In this document: positions 26,744-35,731 of the stretch, piece by piece
Layout: each line of letters starts with the position of its first letter
How positions within the stretch are numbered: the first letter of the stretch is position 1
Origin: GCA-002733465 sp965230525
GTDB taxonomy: Bacteria; Pseudomonadota; Gammaproteobacteria; Enterobacterales; Kangiellaceae
Length of the DNA stretch: 64,000 bases
Assembly (NCBI GenBank): GCA_965230525.1
Contig: OZ246008.1
Location: 2,232,001-2,296,000 of the forward strand
Direction of reading: 5' to 3'
Notes under the pieces: generated by a model
The model's database searches: none
What the model saw: the letters and a program-made list of their open reading frames with translations, nothing else
Told to the model about the DNA's origin: nothing
Position numbers and translations under genes: made by a program

Positions 26744-29119
26744 TTGGATGCTAAATCACGAAAACGCGGAGTGATCGCTTCGCGGGCCAAGCTGCATGCC
26801 GCCATGTTAAATGCCGGAATTAAGACACAAGCGGCTCTAGCCGATAAGATTGCTGACCGAGAATCATTAGAAAGCCCACCGCGAGACACTGTCAACCGCG
26901 CCTTTCGGCAGCAACGAGTGTCGCCCGCCAGCATCGCTCGCATTGCAAGGGCTTTAGGGGTGGAGGCTTATACCCTTTATCTTTCGGCTGAAGAACAAGC
27001 CAGCCAGGCTGATTCACTAAACTCGTCCGCCTCAGGAGGGAGCTCAAAAAGCGAAACTGAACAAGAAAATCTCGAGACTAACCCCAAACAATCATTGGAT
27101 CCAAATCAAATCGACCCAAAGCAAAAGGCAGCAAATGTCGTTGGGCATGGGGCACTGAACGAGAAACCTGGGCAGGCTAGCCAGCAACCTAATGCCAACG
27201 CACAACATCCGCTAGGGGAGTCACCAAATAGTGAATCTCACAACAGGCTGGGCATGCGACCGAAAAATATTATTGGACTCGCTTTGCTTGTACTTGCTTC
27301 TCTGATCATCGCTTTGGTGCTTTTGGCGCAACAGTTTATGCTGAGCAAAGAGAAATTGGCAGGTGATGATTCCGCGAAAATTGCTTCAAGCGGTAAAGCA
27401 GATACTAAGCTTTCACCCTTTGATCATGAGTCAAGCGAGTTAATTGAAGCGGACAGCAAAAATAATCATCAATCTGTTTCCTCAGATTCACAACGCCACT
27501 CGACTAAGAACAACGTTTTTAAGTTGCCCTCTCAAAGCAGCCTTTTGCTTTTCAGTAAACAAACGATTACTGATCCATTAGTGCTTTCTATTTCAGAAAA
27601 TTTAGCTAAGCAATTCAATATCGCTGTTGCTGAGAGAAGCTTGGTGTCTGACCAGATTATTTCAAGTGAATTGTCGCAGCAGTTTCAATCAGATGGGGTA
27701 TTCACGGTTCATACAGAAAATCACGGGCGTTTTGTATTATTACAAGGCTACTTATTTTACCAAAATAACGAGCAATTAATTTGGAGTGCGAGTCTGTCCA
27801 AGGTGGAATTGAAGTACCAATTGAACGATGTTGTTAATCAAGCGACTCAAGCTTTTTATCGAGCGACCGGACGTGACTTCGATACAGCGCTTTTGTCTGG
27901 AACTACGACAGCACTATCGGCTCATCGAAAGTACTTAACAGCACGATTATTATTAGATGAGTTCAATTCTGAATTGAATGTTAAAAAGGCGCAAGCGATC
28001 CTATTGACCACCATCGATCAGTTTCCAAACTTTGCCAATACGCGTGCTGCCTTGTGTGAAGCTTACTTACGCGAAAGCTGGCGAGAAAATGAAAAAGATA
28101 GTTTGGATGCTGCAACCAAACAGTGTGATGCTGGTAAGGCATTGAGCACTCATAATTACTATTTAACTGCGGTGCTTAGTTACATTTATCGGCGTACTGG
28201 AAAAGTTGAACAAGCGATCGAATTGCTTAAGCAAACATTAAGCGTTGCTCCTAAAAACGTTGACGCGATTTCTGCTCTTGCGCTAGCTTACCGTGATGCT
28301 TTAAGACAGCAGCTTGCGAATTTTCCAAACGCTCAAGCCAATATGTTAAGCCATGCTAAAAAGGCTACTGAGCTCGAGCCTGACTTTTGGCTTCATCATA
28401 ATTACCTAGGTGTGCTAAGTTATACCGCTGGAAAAACTGAACTGATTGCCAGTGCGTTTGAGTCGGCAGCGTTGTTAAATCCGAATGAGTTGGCATATGC
28501 TAACGTGGCGACTATTAACTTGTGCCAAGGCAATCTAGACAAGGCGATTAAGTATTATCGAGAATCTATCTCGCTTGCACCGGACTCCTACATTGGACAT
28601 GAAACCATTGGTACGGCCTATCTTTTTACCAAAGATTATCAAAAGGCGATTGATAGCAAGGAAAAAGCTTTGTCATTAATGAATGACAGTGACTTTGTGG
28701 GAATTTATCAAATGTGGGGCGATTTGGGAGATGCTTATCGACTCAATGGGAATAGAGCGAGTGCTATTCACGCTTATAAAAAAGCGCTCACCATCATTCA
28801 TCGAGAGCAATTACGCGGAAATTTTTCCAAGGCGGATAAAGTCTACAACAGCTATTATATTTTACGATTAAAGCAGCTCGACCCGAATAATTTTCATGAG
28901 TCAGCAATCGGCTTTGAATATAGAGATCTTGAAGCATTAATGACCGCAGAGATGGAAGCCTCGGCCAAAGCAAAATTAGCCTTTGCTTTTTACTTACTTA
29001 AAGACACTCAGCAGGCTCGCAAAGCAATCAAGCGAGCCACTGATGTGTGCGTTGTTTATCACCAGCATCCAGACTTGTTAGAGTTTGATGCTGCGATTAA
29101 AACAGCAAAAAACGACTAA
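26744..29119 (+). CDS. XRE-type HTH, transmembrane, TPR protein (CadC-like topology)
   Basis: 791 residues, start TTG 26744 after AAGGGAG. Residues 1-80 are a helix-turn-helix: KTQAALADKIADRESL..., PRDTVNRAFRQQRVSPASIARIARALGV. A polar linker (about 85-170) leads to one membrane span (IIGLALLVLASLIIALVLLA, about 178-197). The periplasmic part has a FlgO/TolB-like alpha/beta region (about 265-390) and then TPR repeats (about 400-740: VEQAIELLKQTLSVAPKNVDAI, LDKAIKYYRESISLAPDSYI). The layout is that of one-component membrane regulators such as CadC. No target gene is obvious, and the family is unfamiliar to me. Confidence 0.85.
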   Translation: MDAKSRKRGVIASRAKLHAAMLNAGIKTQAALADKIADRESLESPPRDTVNRAFRQQRVSPASIARIARALGVEAYTLYLSAEEQASQADSLNSSASGGSSKSETEQENLETNPKQSLDPNQIDPKQKAANVVGHGALNEKPGQASQQPNANAQHPLGESPNSESHNRLGMRPKNIIGLALLVLASLIIALVLLAQQFMLSKEKLAGDDSAKIASSGKADTKLSPFDHESSELIEADSKNNHQSVSSDSQRHSTKNNVFKLPSQSSLLLFSKQTITDPLVLSISENLAKQFNIAVAERSLVSDQIISSELSQQFQSDGVFTVHTENHGRFVLLQGYLFYQNNEQLIWSASLSKVELKYQLNDVVNQATQAFYRATGRDFDTALLSGTTTALSAHRKYLTARLLLDEFNSELNVKKAQAILLTTIDQFPNFANTRAALCEAYLRESWRENEKDSLDAATKQCDAGKALSTHNYYLTAVLSYIYRRTGKVEQAIELLKQTLSVAPKNVDAISALALAYRDALRQQLANFPNAQANMLSHAKKATELEPDFWLHHNYLGVLSYTAGKTELIASAFESAALLNPNELAYANVATINLCQGNLDKAIKYYRESISLAPDSYIGHETIGTAYLFTKDYQKAIDSKEKALSLMNDSDFVGIYQMWGDLGDAYRLNGNRASAIHAYKKALTIIHREQLRGNFSKADKVYNSYYILRLKQLDPNNFHESAIGFEYRDLEALMTAEMEASAKAKLAFAFYLLKDTQQARKAIKRATDVCVVYHQHPDLLEFDAAIKTAKND

Positions 29120-29150
29120 TCGAATGCCGGGCTTGTGAGCAATCTAGAAT

Positions 29151-30362
29151 CTAGTAGTAATACTGTACAGTCAATTGCAAGTGATCATCGCGTCTAAATA
29201 GATACAGGGGATCATCGCTTTCATCGGACTCAAAGAAGCGAGCATCCAATGAGACTTTGACGCTTTGTCCAAATCGGCGACTGCCTTCAATCAATACACT
29301 CGTGGATTGATGATCGAGATCGTAGCTAAAGCCAAATAGCAGCTCACTCGAATCAACATCATTTAGCGCTAAGCGATTTCCAAAAAACAAATCATTTTGA
29401 AAAGTGGTTGGCGAGTCTTCCCCTCGTTGATCCCAAGCATACTCGACTAACCATCCTAGGTCGGCATTTGAGTCGAAGATGCCATATTGACTGTACTCAA
29501 TACCACCTTGAAGCGCCCAATAATCTTCGATGTCATTTTGATTGTGGATCATTTCAAGCTTGAGCAACGATGATTCTAAATTACCTTGTAACTCAACTCC
29601 GAACTGAGAAATCTGTTGATAGTAAGGGCGTAACTCGAACTCGGTAGGAGAAAGTAATACTGGAATTAAAATTGGTGCGCGACTGGTGCCGTCAAACCAA
29701 GAAAGGGCAACATCAATATCATCAAAACTATGTGACCAGCGTGCTGCCAAATCAACATGCTTTTCTTCGTCATTGGACTGGTAAATAGGCCGATCCGTGT
29801 TGACTGCTGGAATCCCAGGGCGGCCTTCGGGACCTGCAAAGGTCCGTTCACGAAAATAAGGCATCACGTATAAATCAACAATTCCCCAGTCCTGAACCAA
29901 TGAGAGATTAACCATCGGTTGACCCAGCTTATCTTCATTATCCACATCTTCGACTGAATCACTTTGATTAATGATGTCAACAAGGTGTTGAAATTCGGTT
30001 ACACCCCAAAAGTCACGTCGAATACCCACACGGGTTTCCCAGCCATCACCTACATGCACCCAGCTTAGTTCTCTGATGTCCATGTGAGTGCGCTCTTCGT
30101 CATGTTGATCGACTCTCGCTGAAGGCACAAATTCTAGGGTATCTTGATTATCATTCCAGCTCCAAAAAAATTCAGGCGCTGCCGCCATCGAAAGCTGGGT
30201 GTCATGTTGCTCGGGAAAAAGTGGGTCTTCATAAAAAAAACGCCCTTGAACTTCGATATTTCCTCGTGCTTCGAATTCGTTTGCTTGTGCAGAAAAAAAA
30301 TGCCCCACAAGGAGGCAAAACATCGTAGGATGATGAAACCATTTATTCTTTCGATTATTCAT
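29151..30362 (-). CDS. Outer membrane beta-barrel protein of an RND/LolA-like operon
   Basis: 403 residues with a signal peptide (MFCLLVGHFFSAQA) and a beta-rich mature part ending in HLQLTVQYYY with C-terminal aromatics as in outer membrane barrels. Typical strand motifs are AAPEFFWSWNDNQDTLEFVPSAR and ETRVGIRRDFWGVTE. Related proteins are found at the end of TetR-MMPL-LolA-like operons. Its start overlaps the upstream stop as TAATG. Probably the outer membrane component for lipid or hydrophobic cargo; inference. Confidence 0.82.
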   Translation of the reverse strand: MNNRKNKWFHHPTMFCLLVGHFFSAQANEFEARGNIEVQGRFFYEDPLFPEQHDTQLSMAAAPEFFWSWNDNQDTLEFVPSARVDQHDEERTHMDIRELSWVHVGDGWETRVGIRRDFWGVTEFQHLVDIINQSDSVEDVDNEDKLGQPMVNLSLVQDWGIVDLYVMPYFRERTFAGPEGRPGIPAVNTDRPIYQSNDEEKHVDLAARWSHSFDDIDVALSWFDGTSRAPILIPVLLSPTEFELRPYYQQISQFGVELQGNLESSLLKLEMIHNQNDIEDYWALQGGIEYSQYGIFDSNADLGWLVEYAWDQRGEDSPTTFQNDLFFGNRLALNDVDSSELLFGFSYDLDHQSTSVLIEGSRRFGQSVKVSLDARFFESDESDDPLYLFRRDDHLQLTVQYYY

Positions 30363-31183
30363 TATCTCGCTCTTTTTAATGCATTTTTGTTAAAGTCTTT
30401 GTCGTCTAAGCCGGTCTTCAGTTTGAGATCGTTATATTCAAGAAAGGTGCTTTTACCGGACTGGTGATTCACCATTTCCAATTGGTTTGCTCGCCAAAAT
30501 TTGCCAAGGTGTTGCTGGTAATCACTAAAGGTAAGCGTTTTTAATAAAGTATCTTTGCGATCGTAAAATTCAGTTTTATGTACGCGGTATTCCGATTGGT
30601 CTATCCAAACAATTCGACGTTTGTAACCTGAATACTTATCGACGGGGTATTGAACTATCACCCAACAGGTCTCGTTGTTACATGGCTCATCGCGCAAATA
30701 TTCATAAGTGTATTTTTCAACTTCAAATGAAGTGAGATCTTCAAACGAAAACTCACTGCCCATAAATGAACCCGACTTATTACGTGATGAAATTCGTTTA
30801 ACTCGTTTTAAAGCCGGCAAGTAAAGCCATTGGTCGTCGTTGCCTTCTAAGTGAGAGAAACTGAGAAACGCGGTGCCTTTAACATCATTTGGTGAATCAA
30901 ATATGGTGAGACTTTTGTCGCCATCATCCAACAGCTCAATGCTCTTTAAGCGCATTTGACGAGTGGAGGTCTCACCATGTTGGTTCTTTAACGTCATTTT
31001 TAACTCTGCGGTCGAGTCGGTCCAACCAATATCTCGAGCTTTTGACTCTTTAGATATTTTTAGTCCTTTTTCGGCCGCTTCGTTTGCTAAAACGCTGGCG
31101 GAAAATGTAGCACTTGAAAACAGCACTGCGCTAACTAAAAGTTTTGCAGAAAACGCCATTAATGGGTTGTTAATCGATTTCAT
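30362..31183 (-). CDS. Outer membrane lipoprotein-sorting (LolA-like) protein
   Basis: 273 residues with signal peptide (LLVSAVLFSSATFSASVLA) and a LolA/LolB-like half-barrel: ELKMTLKNQHGETSTRQMRL, FLSFSHLEGNDDQWLYLPALKRVKRISS, SGSFMGSEFSFEDLTS and EYRVHKTEFYDRKDTLLKTL. This subgroup accompanies MMPL/RND pumps and is thought to ferry a lipid in the periplasm. It sits 36 nt behind the RND gene and is translationally coupled to the barrel gene. Confidence 0.9.
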   Translation of the reverse strand: MKSINNPLMAFSAKLLVSAVLFSSATFSASVLANEAAEKGLKISKESKARDIGWTDSTAELKMTLKNQHGETSTRQMRLKSIELLDDGDKSLTIFDSPNDVKGTAFLSFSHLEGNDDQWLYLPALKRVKRISSRNKSGSFMGSEFSFEDLTSFEVEKYTYEYLRDEPCNNETCWVIVQYPVDKYSGYKRRIVWIDQSEYRVHKTEFYDRKDTLLKTLTFSDYQQHLGKFWRANQLEMVNHQSGKSTFLEYNDLKLKTGLDDKDFNKNALKRAR

Positions 31184-31218
31184 AGTCGTATATTCCTAAT
31201 ATTCAATTATTTTAAAAT

Positions 31219-33570
31219 TTATGCTTTGTTGGTAGCCGGTTGCTCTAATGTACTTTCAGATTGATTAGATTTAGTCTGTTCTTGCTGCTTGTCTTTTTTA
31301 CTTTTCAACAGCATTAACAGTGGCGGTAAGAAAAAGAAGTCCACAATTAATGCTATCAAGATAGTCACTGCAGTCAGTAAACCCATATCAGCGTTCACTT
31401 TAAAACTAGATGTGGCCATCACTAAGAAACCTGCTACCAAGACCATGGTGGTAACCCACAATGCTTTTCCGACGCTGGCAAAGCTGTAGCGGACCGCATC
31501 TTCTGAACTAAGGTTTTTCTCTCGTCGGGCGCGAATGTATTTACTCAAGAAATGCACTGTATCATCAACAATGATCCCCAAAGTGACACCCATAACAACG
31601 GATAAGCCTAATCCCACTTCACCGACTACTAAGCCCCAAATTCCAAAGGCAATTGCTGCAGGCATCAGGTTTGGCAGTAAGCTTATCAAGCCAAACTTGA
31701 CTGAGCGAAGTGCAAAGCCTAACAGTATGGAAATAAGTATCAATGCAAACGACGAGCCCTTGATCATACTCACAATATTGGTTGAACCAATATGAGCAAA
31801 CATTAACGATGGACTAGCAAGCGCAATATCATAGTTTGACTCAAGCGAGTTGAAATGTTCAACAATTCGCTTTTCAATATCCAAAGTTTGATTTGACGTT
31901 AAGTTCTTAAAGGTCGCCAGCACTCGAGTGGAAGATTTGTCGACATTAAGCTGATTGTTTACGTCCAGACCTTGAGGTAAAGACAATTCGTAAAGCAATA
32001 GATACTGGGCAGCCAACTCTTGCTCTTCTGGAAGTTTATACCAAGCGGGGTCATCGCCATGCATATTTCGATTAAGCCGCTTCAAGGTGTCGGTAATTGT
32101 GTTGACATTATCAGTCTCTGGTTGTTCGCGTAACCAAATGACAAAGTCATCGACGAACTTAATAAATTCCGGTGAATTAATTCCACTTGAGATTTTCGAA
32201 TCAAATGAGATTTCGATGGTGGTCATGCCTGACAAATGATCTTTCATAAAATCTGTGGACTGTCTAAATGGCACCGACTCATCAAAGTACTTAACAAAAT
32301 CATCGTTAAGTTCATTTCTTGGAATGAACGCCGCCAAACCTACAATAATGATAGTAGAAACTGGTAAGAGCCATTTGCGATTACCAATTACAAAATCTGC
32401 AAGCTTTTCCATTGAGTCTTTTTTATGTTCTTTCGCAGGCTTAATTCTGACTGGCAGGATCATCATGACCGCAGGAAAAACCGTGATAGAAAATACAAAC
32501 GCTAATGAGACGCCGATAGCAACCATATTACCCAAATCCGCAAACGGTGGTGCGTCTGAAAAGTTCATGGTTAAAAAGCCAATGGCGGTGGTTAAACTAG
32601 TTAAAAAGATGGGTTGAAAATTAACTCGAATACTATCAATCAACGCATCTCGTTTTTGCATGCCCTGACGCATGTTGTAATAGAACGTCGACAACAAGTG
32701 GACACAATCTGCGACTGCGAGGGTTAAGATCATAACCGGAGAACCCGCCGACGGGCCGGTTAAATAGCCTCCTGACCAACCCCAAATTCCCATGGTGGTA
32801 ATGATACTTGTCAGTATTACCAGGGTGGTTGCAACGGTACCGGCTACCGAGCGAAGTAGTCCCATTACCGCAATCACAACAACAACAAACATAATTGGAA
32901 TCAGGATGCTGCTGTCTTTCATTGATGCTTCCGGAAAGCTCACGTTCATCATCACCATTCCGGAAAGCATGAAATCGATTTCTGGATACTTTTCAGCAAA
33001 TTGATCTCTTAGAGCGCGAGCCGATTCGGCAACAATAGGTACTTCTTTGGTTTTATCAATACCGGGCAGTCTGATAGTGATGTTAACCACTGCCGAATCA
33101 CCATTAAGTGCAATTAATTTCTTTTGTAACAGCGGTTCAGATAAGGCCACACGCTTTACTCGCGCAATTGCTTGCTCATCGAGATCGTCGGCTTCCAAAA
33201 TTAAGTCTTCAATAATTAAGTCATCTTCTTCTGCGTAACTGTATTGAAAGTTTGAAATGGAATCGACCCGCGAGCTGTAGGTAACTAGCCAAGACTCGTT
33301 AGTCAGTTCCCAAATTGCGGTTAGCGTCTCTTTGTCAAAAACATTGCCATCTTTTGGGGCAACAATAATGGCAACATTGTCACTCTTGCTGTAGATTTTT
33401 TGCATGTCGAGAAAATCGTTAAGCTGCTGATTGTTTTCCTCGAAAAAGGTTTTATAGTCACTCTTAAAAGTCATAAATTGCGCGCCGTAACCAGCGATGC
33501 CGGTGATCAGAAGGGCGGCTATGAGGACTAACCATTTAGCGTCGATAATTTTATTAGATAAGTTGTTCAT
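31219..33570 (-). CDS. MMPL/RND family transporter
   Basis: 783 residues in two similar halves, each with one N-terminal span, a large periplasmic loop and five clustered spans. The transmembrane cores show the RND/SSD style segments AVADCVHLLSTFYYNMRQG and GVTLGIIVDDTVHFLSKYIRA with charged residues inside membrane helices, consistent with proton-driven export. This group (HpnN/MmpL-like) usually transports lipids or hydrophobic compounds. The tail after the last helix is short and Gln/Ser-rich. Confidence 0.92.
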   Translation of the reverse strand: MNNLSNKIIDAKWLVLIAALLITGIAGYGAQFMTFKSDYKTFFEENNQQLNDFLDMQKIYSKSDNVAIIVAPKDGNVFDKETLTAIWELTNESWLVTYSSRVDSISNFQYSYAEEDDLIIEDLILEADDLDEQAIARVKRVALSEPLLQKKLIALNGDSAVVNITIRLPGIDKTKEVPIVAESARALRDQFAEKYPEIDFMLSGMVMMNVSFPEASMKDSSILIPIMFVVVVIAVMGLLRSVAGTVATTLVILTSIITTMGIWGWSGGYLTGPSAGSPVMILTLAVADCVHLLSTFYYNMRQGMQKRDALIDSIRVNFQPIFLTSLTTAIGFLTMNFSDAPPFADLGNMVAIGVSLAFVFSITVFPAVMMILPVRIKPAKEHKKDSMEKLADFVIGNRKWLLPVSTIIIVGLAAFIPRNELNDDFVKYFDESVPFRQSTDFMKDHLSGMTTIEISFDSKISSGINSPEFIKFVDDFVIWLREQPETDNVNTITDTLKRLNRNMHGDDPAWYKLPEEQELAAQYLLLYELSLPQGLDVNNQLNVDKSSTRVLATFKNLTSNQTLDIEKRIVEHFNSLESNYDIALASPSLMFAHIGSTNIVSMIKGSSFALILISILLGFALRSVKFGLISLLPNLMPAAIAFGIWGLVVGEVGLGLSVVMGVTLGIIVDDTVHFLSKYIRARREKNLSSEDAVRYSFASVGKALWVTTMVLVAGFLVMATSSFKVNADMGLLTAVTILIALIVDFFFLPPLLMLLKSKKDKQQEQTKSNQSESTLEQPATNKA

Positions 33571-33619
33571 AATATTTTCTCGAATTTACGAAAATTGGCT
33601 CGGGCAAATTATTCGGTGT

Positions 33620-34372
33620 TTAAACATAGATAAAGGGTGTACCCATTTTTTCTAATGTTTCTATTTCTGGCTTAAAAAGTTCATCAATAATGTTTCTTAT
33701 GGATTGTGCATAATCCCAGTCTTTAGAGAGAGGTTGCCAACCAAAGCCATCTAAAATGAGCCGGGAGTTTGTGTAGGTTTCTCTTTCTAGCACCATTGGG
33801 CCTAACTTGACTGAAGTCCCTTTGCTCATCAGCAGTGCCATCGCACCCCATGGAGCAGACCAGAGTGCAAAGGTAACTTGGTCAAGGCTCATCTGTTCAG
33901 GCAGCGTTAAATCACCCGCCTTAACCGCTTTTTCAATCTCATTATTCATTAAAGCCATTAGTTTCCCTTCGCACTCGGCATGAGTGTGATTTCTAGAATC
34001 TGAACAACAAGCGGAAACACTGGGTGAATGGGCGGATAACACCATAAAAAGTTGTGACGGGTGAAGTTTCGCCCAGATTAGATATGACACCATCACCGCC
34101 AAAATACGTTCGCGGCTATTGCCTTTAAATTTAAGTGCTCGAAGGAAAATTTCCTGCAATTCATTGATGCAGGTATTACAAATGGCCATTAACAAGTCTT
34201 CTTTCCCTAAGAAGTGTTTATAGATGGTCCCTTTAGAATAACGGGATTCCGCAACCAGTTTGTCGATGGTTAATGTTGTTAAACAGCTCTTTTCGACAAG
34301 CTGCCGGGCAAGCTCAATAAGCTCGTTTTCGCGCTGTTGAAACTCTAATTCGCTGATACTGCGTGGGCTCAT
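33620..34372 (-). CDS. TetR family transcriptional regulator
   Basis: About 250 residues. Start set at ATG 34372 (MSPRSISELEFQQREN); an upstream ATG at 34429 would be inside the operator palindrome. HTH is LVAESRYSKGTIYKHFLGKEDLL at about 35-57. The ligand-binding half contains paired cysteines (VSACCSDSRNHTHAECEGK), which could bind metal or sense redox. First gene of the RND operon and probably its autorepressor. Confidence 0.92.
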   Translation of the reverse strand: MSPRSISELEFQQRENELIELARQLVEKSCLTTLTIDKLVAESRYSKGTIYKHFLGKEDLLMAICNTCINELQEIFLRALKFKGNSRERILAVMVSYLIWAKLHPSQLFMVLSAHSPSVSACCSDSRNHTHAECEGKLMALMNNEIEKAVKAGDLTLPEQMSLDQVTFALWSAPWGAMALLMSKGTSVKLGPMVLERETYTNSRLILDGFGWQPLSKDWDYAQSIRNIIDELFKPEIETLEKMGTPFIYV

Positions 34373-34399
34373 AGGGTCATATATCTCTATCTGGTATAA

Positions 34400-34455
34400 A
34401 TGACGAATCGTCACGTGACGGATCGTCATTATAGAGATCGAATGCTTAAATGCAA
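34400..34455 (-). promoter_or_regulatory. Promoter with palindromic TetR operator
   Basis: On the minus strand, -35 TTGCAT (34455-34450), a 16-nt spacer and a perfect -10 TATAAT (34433-34428). Immediately downstream and overlapping the -10 is a near-perfect 30-nt palindrome, 34400-34429, centred on CACGTG at 34412-34417, made of two GACG-A/G-ATCGTC boxes. Its position would block transcription when bound. The operator assignment to the adjacent TetR is inference from position and symmetry. Confidence 0.82.
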
Positions 34456-34592
34456 GCTCTTTTTATTGAAATAAGCCTTAATTCAAGGTTTTTGGTAGGC
34501 GCGTTCAATGCAATTGAGGCTTCTTTATCGGCACGATTAAAGATAGAATGCAGGCAAATCATCACTTATTTGATTATTAAACAGGAATATCT

Positions 34593-35546
34593 ATGCGCTA
34601 TAACAATATCGTAGAAACCATTGGTAAAACGCCACTGGTAAAACTTAATAGAGTCACTGCTCATTTAGACTGTAACGTTTACGCTAAATGTGAATTTATG
34701 AATCCAGGTGGATCCACCAAAGATCGGATTGCACGGCAAATGATTTTAGACGCTGAGGCGGAAGGGCGAATTAAGCGCGGCGACACCTTAATTGAGGCGA
34801 CTAGTGGAAACACGGGGATTGGAATGGCGTTAGCAGGTGCATCTTTAGGCTACAAAATTATTATCACCATGCCTGAAAAAATGAGTCGAGAAAAACAAGT
34901 CGTATTGGAAGCGCTTGGTGCTGAAATTATCAGAACACCAACCGAAGCAGCATGGGATGATCCTGAATCACATATAGAAATTGCTAAAAAGCTACAAAAA
35001 GAACTGCCCAACGCGCATATTCTTGATCAGTATTCTAACCCTTCAAATCCAAACGCACACAGTCAAGGTACCGGTCAAGAAATTATTGATGATGTCGATG
35101 GTGATGTGGATATGGTGGTCATTGGCGTAGGAACCGGCGGCACGCTTACCGGGATCGCCAAGTGTGTTAAAGAAACTTATCCAAACGCAATTATCGTGGG
35201 GGCTGATCCTGAAGGTTCTTTACTTGCAGGCCCAGAGGAAATTAAATCCTATCATGTGGAAGGTATTGGTTATGATTTTATCCCTGACGTACTCGATCGT
35301 GATTTAGTTGATCAATGGGTTAAAACCAATGACGCTGATTCATTCAAATACGCTCGTCAACTAATGAAAGACGAAGGACTGCTAGTGGGTGGCTCATCTG
35401 GTTCTGCGATGATGGCACTGATGCAAAAAGCACCGCAATTAAAAGCGGGTCAAAATTGCGTAGTGATATTGCCCGATGGGATCAGAAATTATCTCACAAA
35501 ATTTGTGGATGAAGACTGGCGCAAACAAAACGGTTTTGAAAACTAA
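34593..35546 (+). CDS. PLP-dependent cystathionine beta-synthase-like / cysteine synthase
   Basis: 317 residues of the tryptophan synthase beta-like fold. PLP Lys in GGSTKDRIARQM, the phosphate/substrate loop EATSGNTGIGMAL, and the glycine loop VGTGGTLTGIAK. The stretches EKMSREKQVVLEALGAEI, PESHIEIAKKL, HILDQYSNPSNPNAH, GADPEGSLLAGPEE and YEVEGIGYDFIP-like YHVEGIGYDFIPDVLDR match cystathionine beta-synthase more closely than CysK/CysM, but there are no C-terminal CBS domains. It may therefore condense serine or acetylserine with homocysteine or sulfide; the reaction is not decided by sequence alone. Confidence 0.9.
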   Translation: MRYNNIVETIGKTPLVKLNRVTAHLDCNVYAKCEFMNPGGSTKDRIARQMILDAEAEGRIKRGDTLIEATSGNTGIGMALAGASLGYKIIITMPEKMSREKQVVLEALGAEIIRTPTEAAWDDPESHIEIAKKLQKELPNAHILDQYSNPSNPNAHSQGTGQEIIDDVDGDVDMVVIGVGTGGTLTGIAKCVKETYPNAIIVGADPEGSLLAGPEEIKSYHVEGIGYDFIPDVLDRDLVDQWVKTNDADSFKYARQLMKDEGLLVGGSSGSAMMALMQKAPQLKAGQNCVVILPDGIRNYLTKFVDEDWRKQNGFEN

Positions 35547-35571
35547 GCAACAAAAGATAAAGATAATAGAC

Positions 35572-35700
35572 TTCACCACAGAGGCACAGAGGCACAGAGT
35601 TCACTGAGAAAAGACATTGAAGCGATTCAAATATATATTCTTAATATCAATGTGTTTATTTCTATTTCCTACTCTGTGTTCTCGGTGCGTTTGTGGTGAA
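35572..35700. repeat. Imperfect inverted repeat element, 129 bp
   Basis: TTCACCACA (35572-35580) pairs with TGTGGTGAA (35692-35700), and the arms continue inward (GAGGCACAGAGGCACAGAG against CTCTGTGTTCTCGGTGCG). The left arm contains a tandem GAGGCACA. This looks like a dispersed intergenic palindromic repeat family of the REP/MITE sort and could fold into a long hairpin ending the upstream transcript. Confidence 0.7.
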
Positions 35701-35731
35701 AATGTTTTAGGTTTGAAGGTATTGGATTAAT

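Noticed and set aside
34373..34429. Longer N terminus for the TetR (start at 34429)
   Set aside because: The extra residues come from the operator palindrome and give a tandem TIRH peptide; the start at 34372 fits the family.
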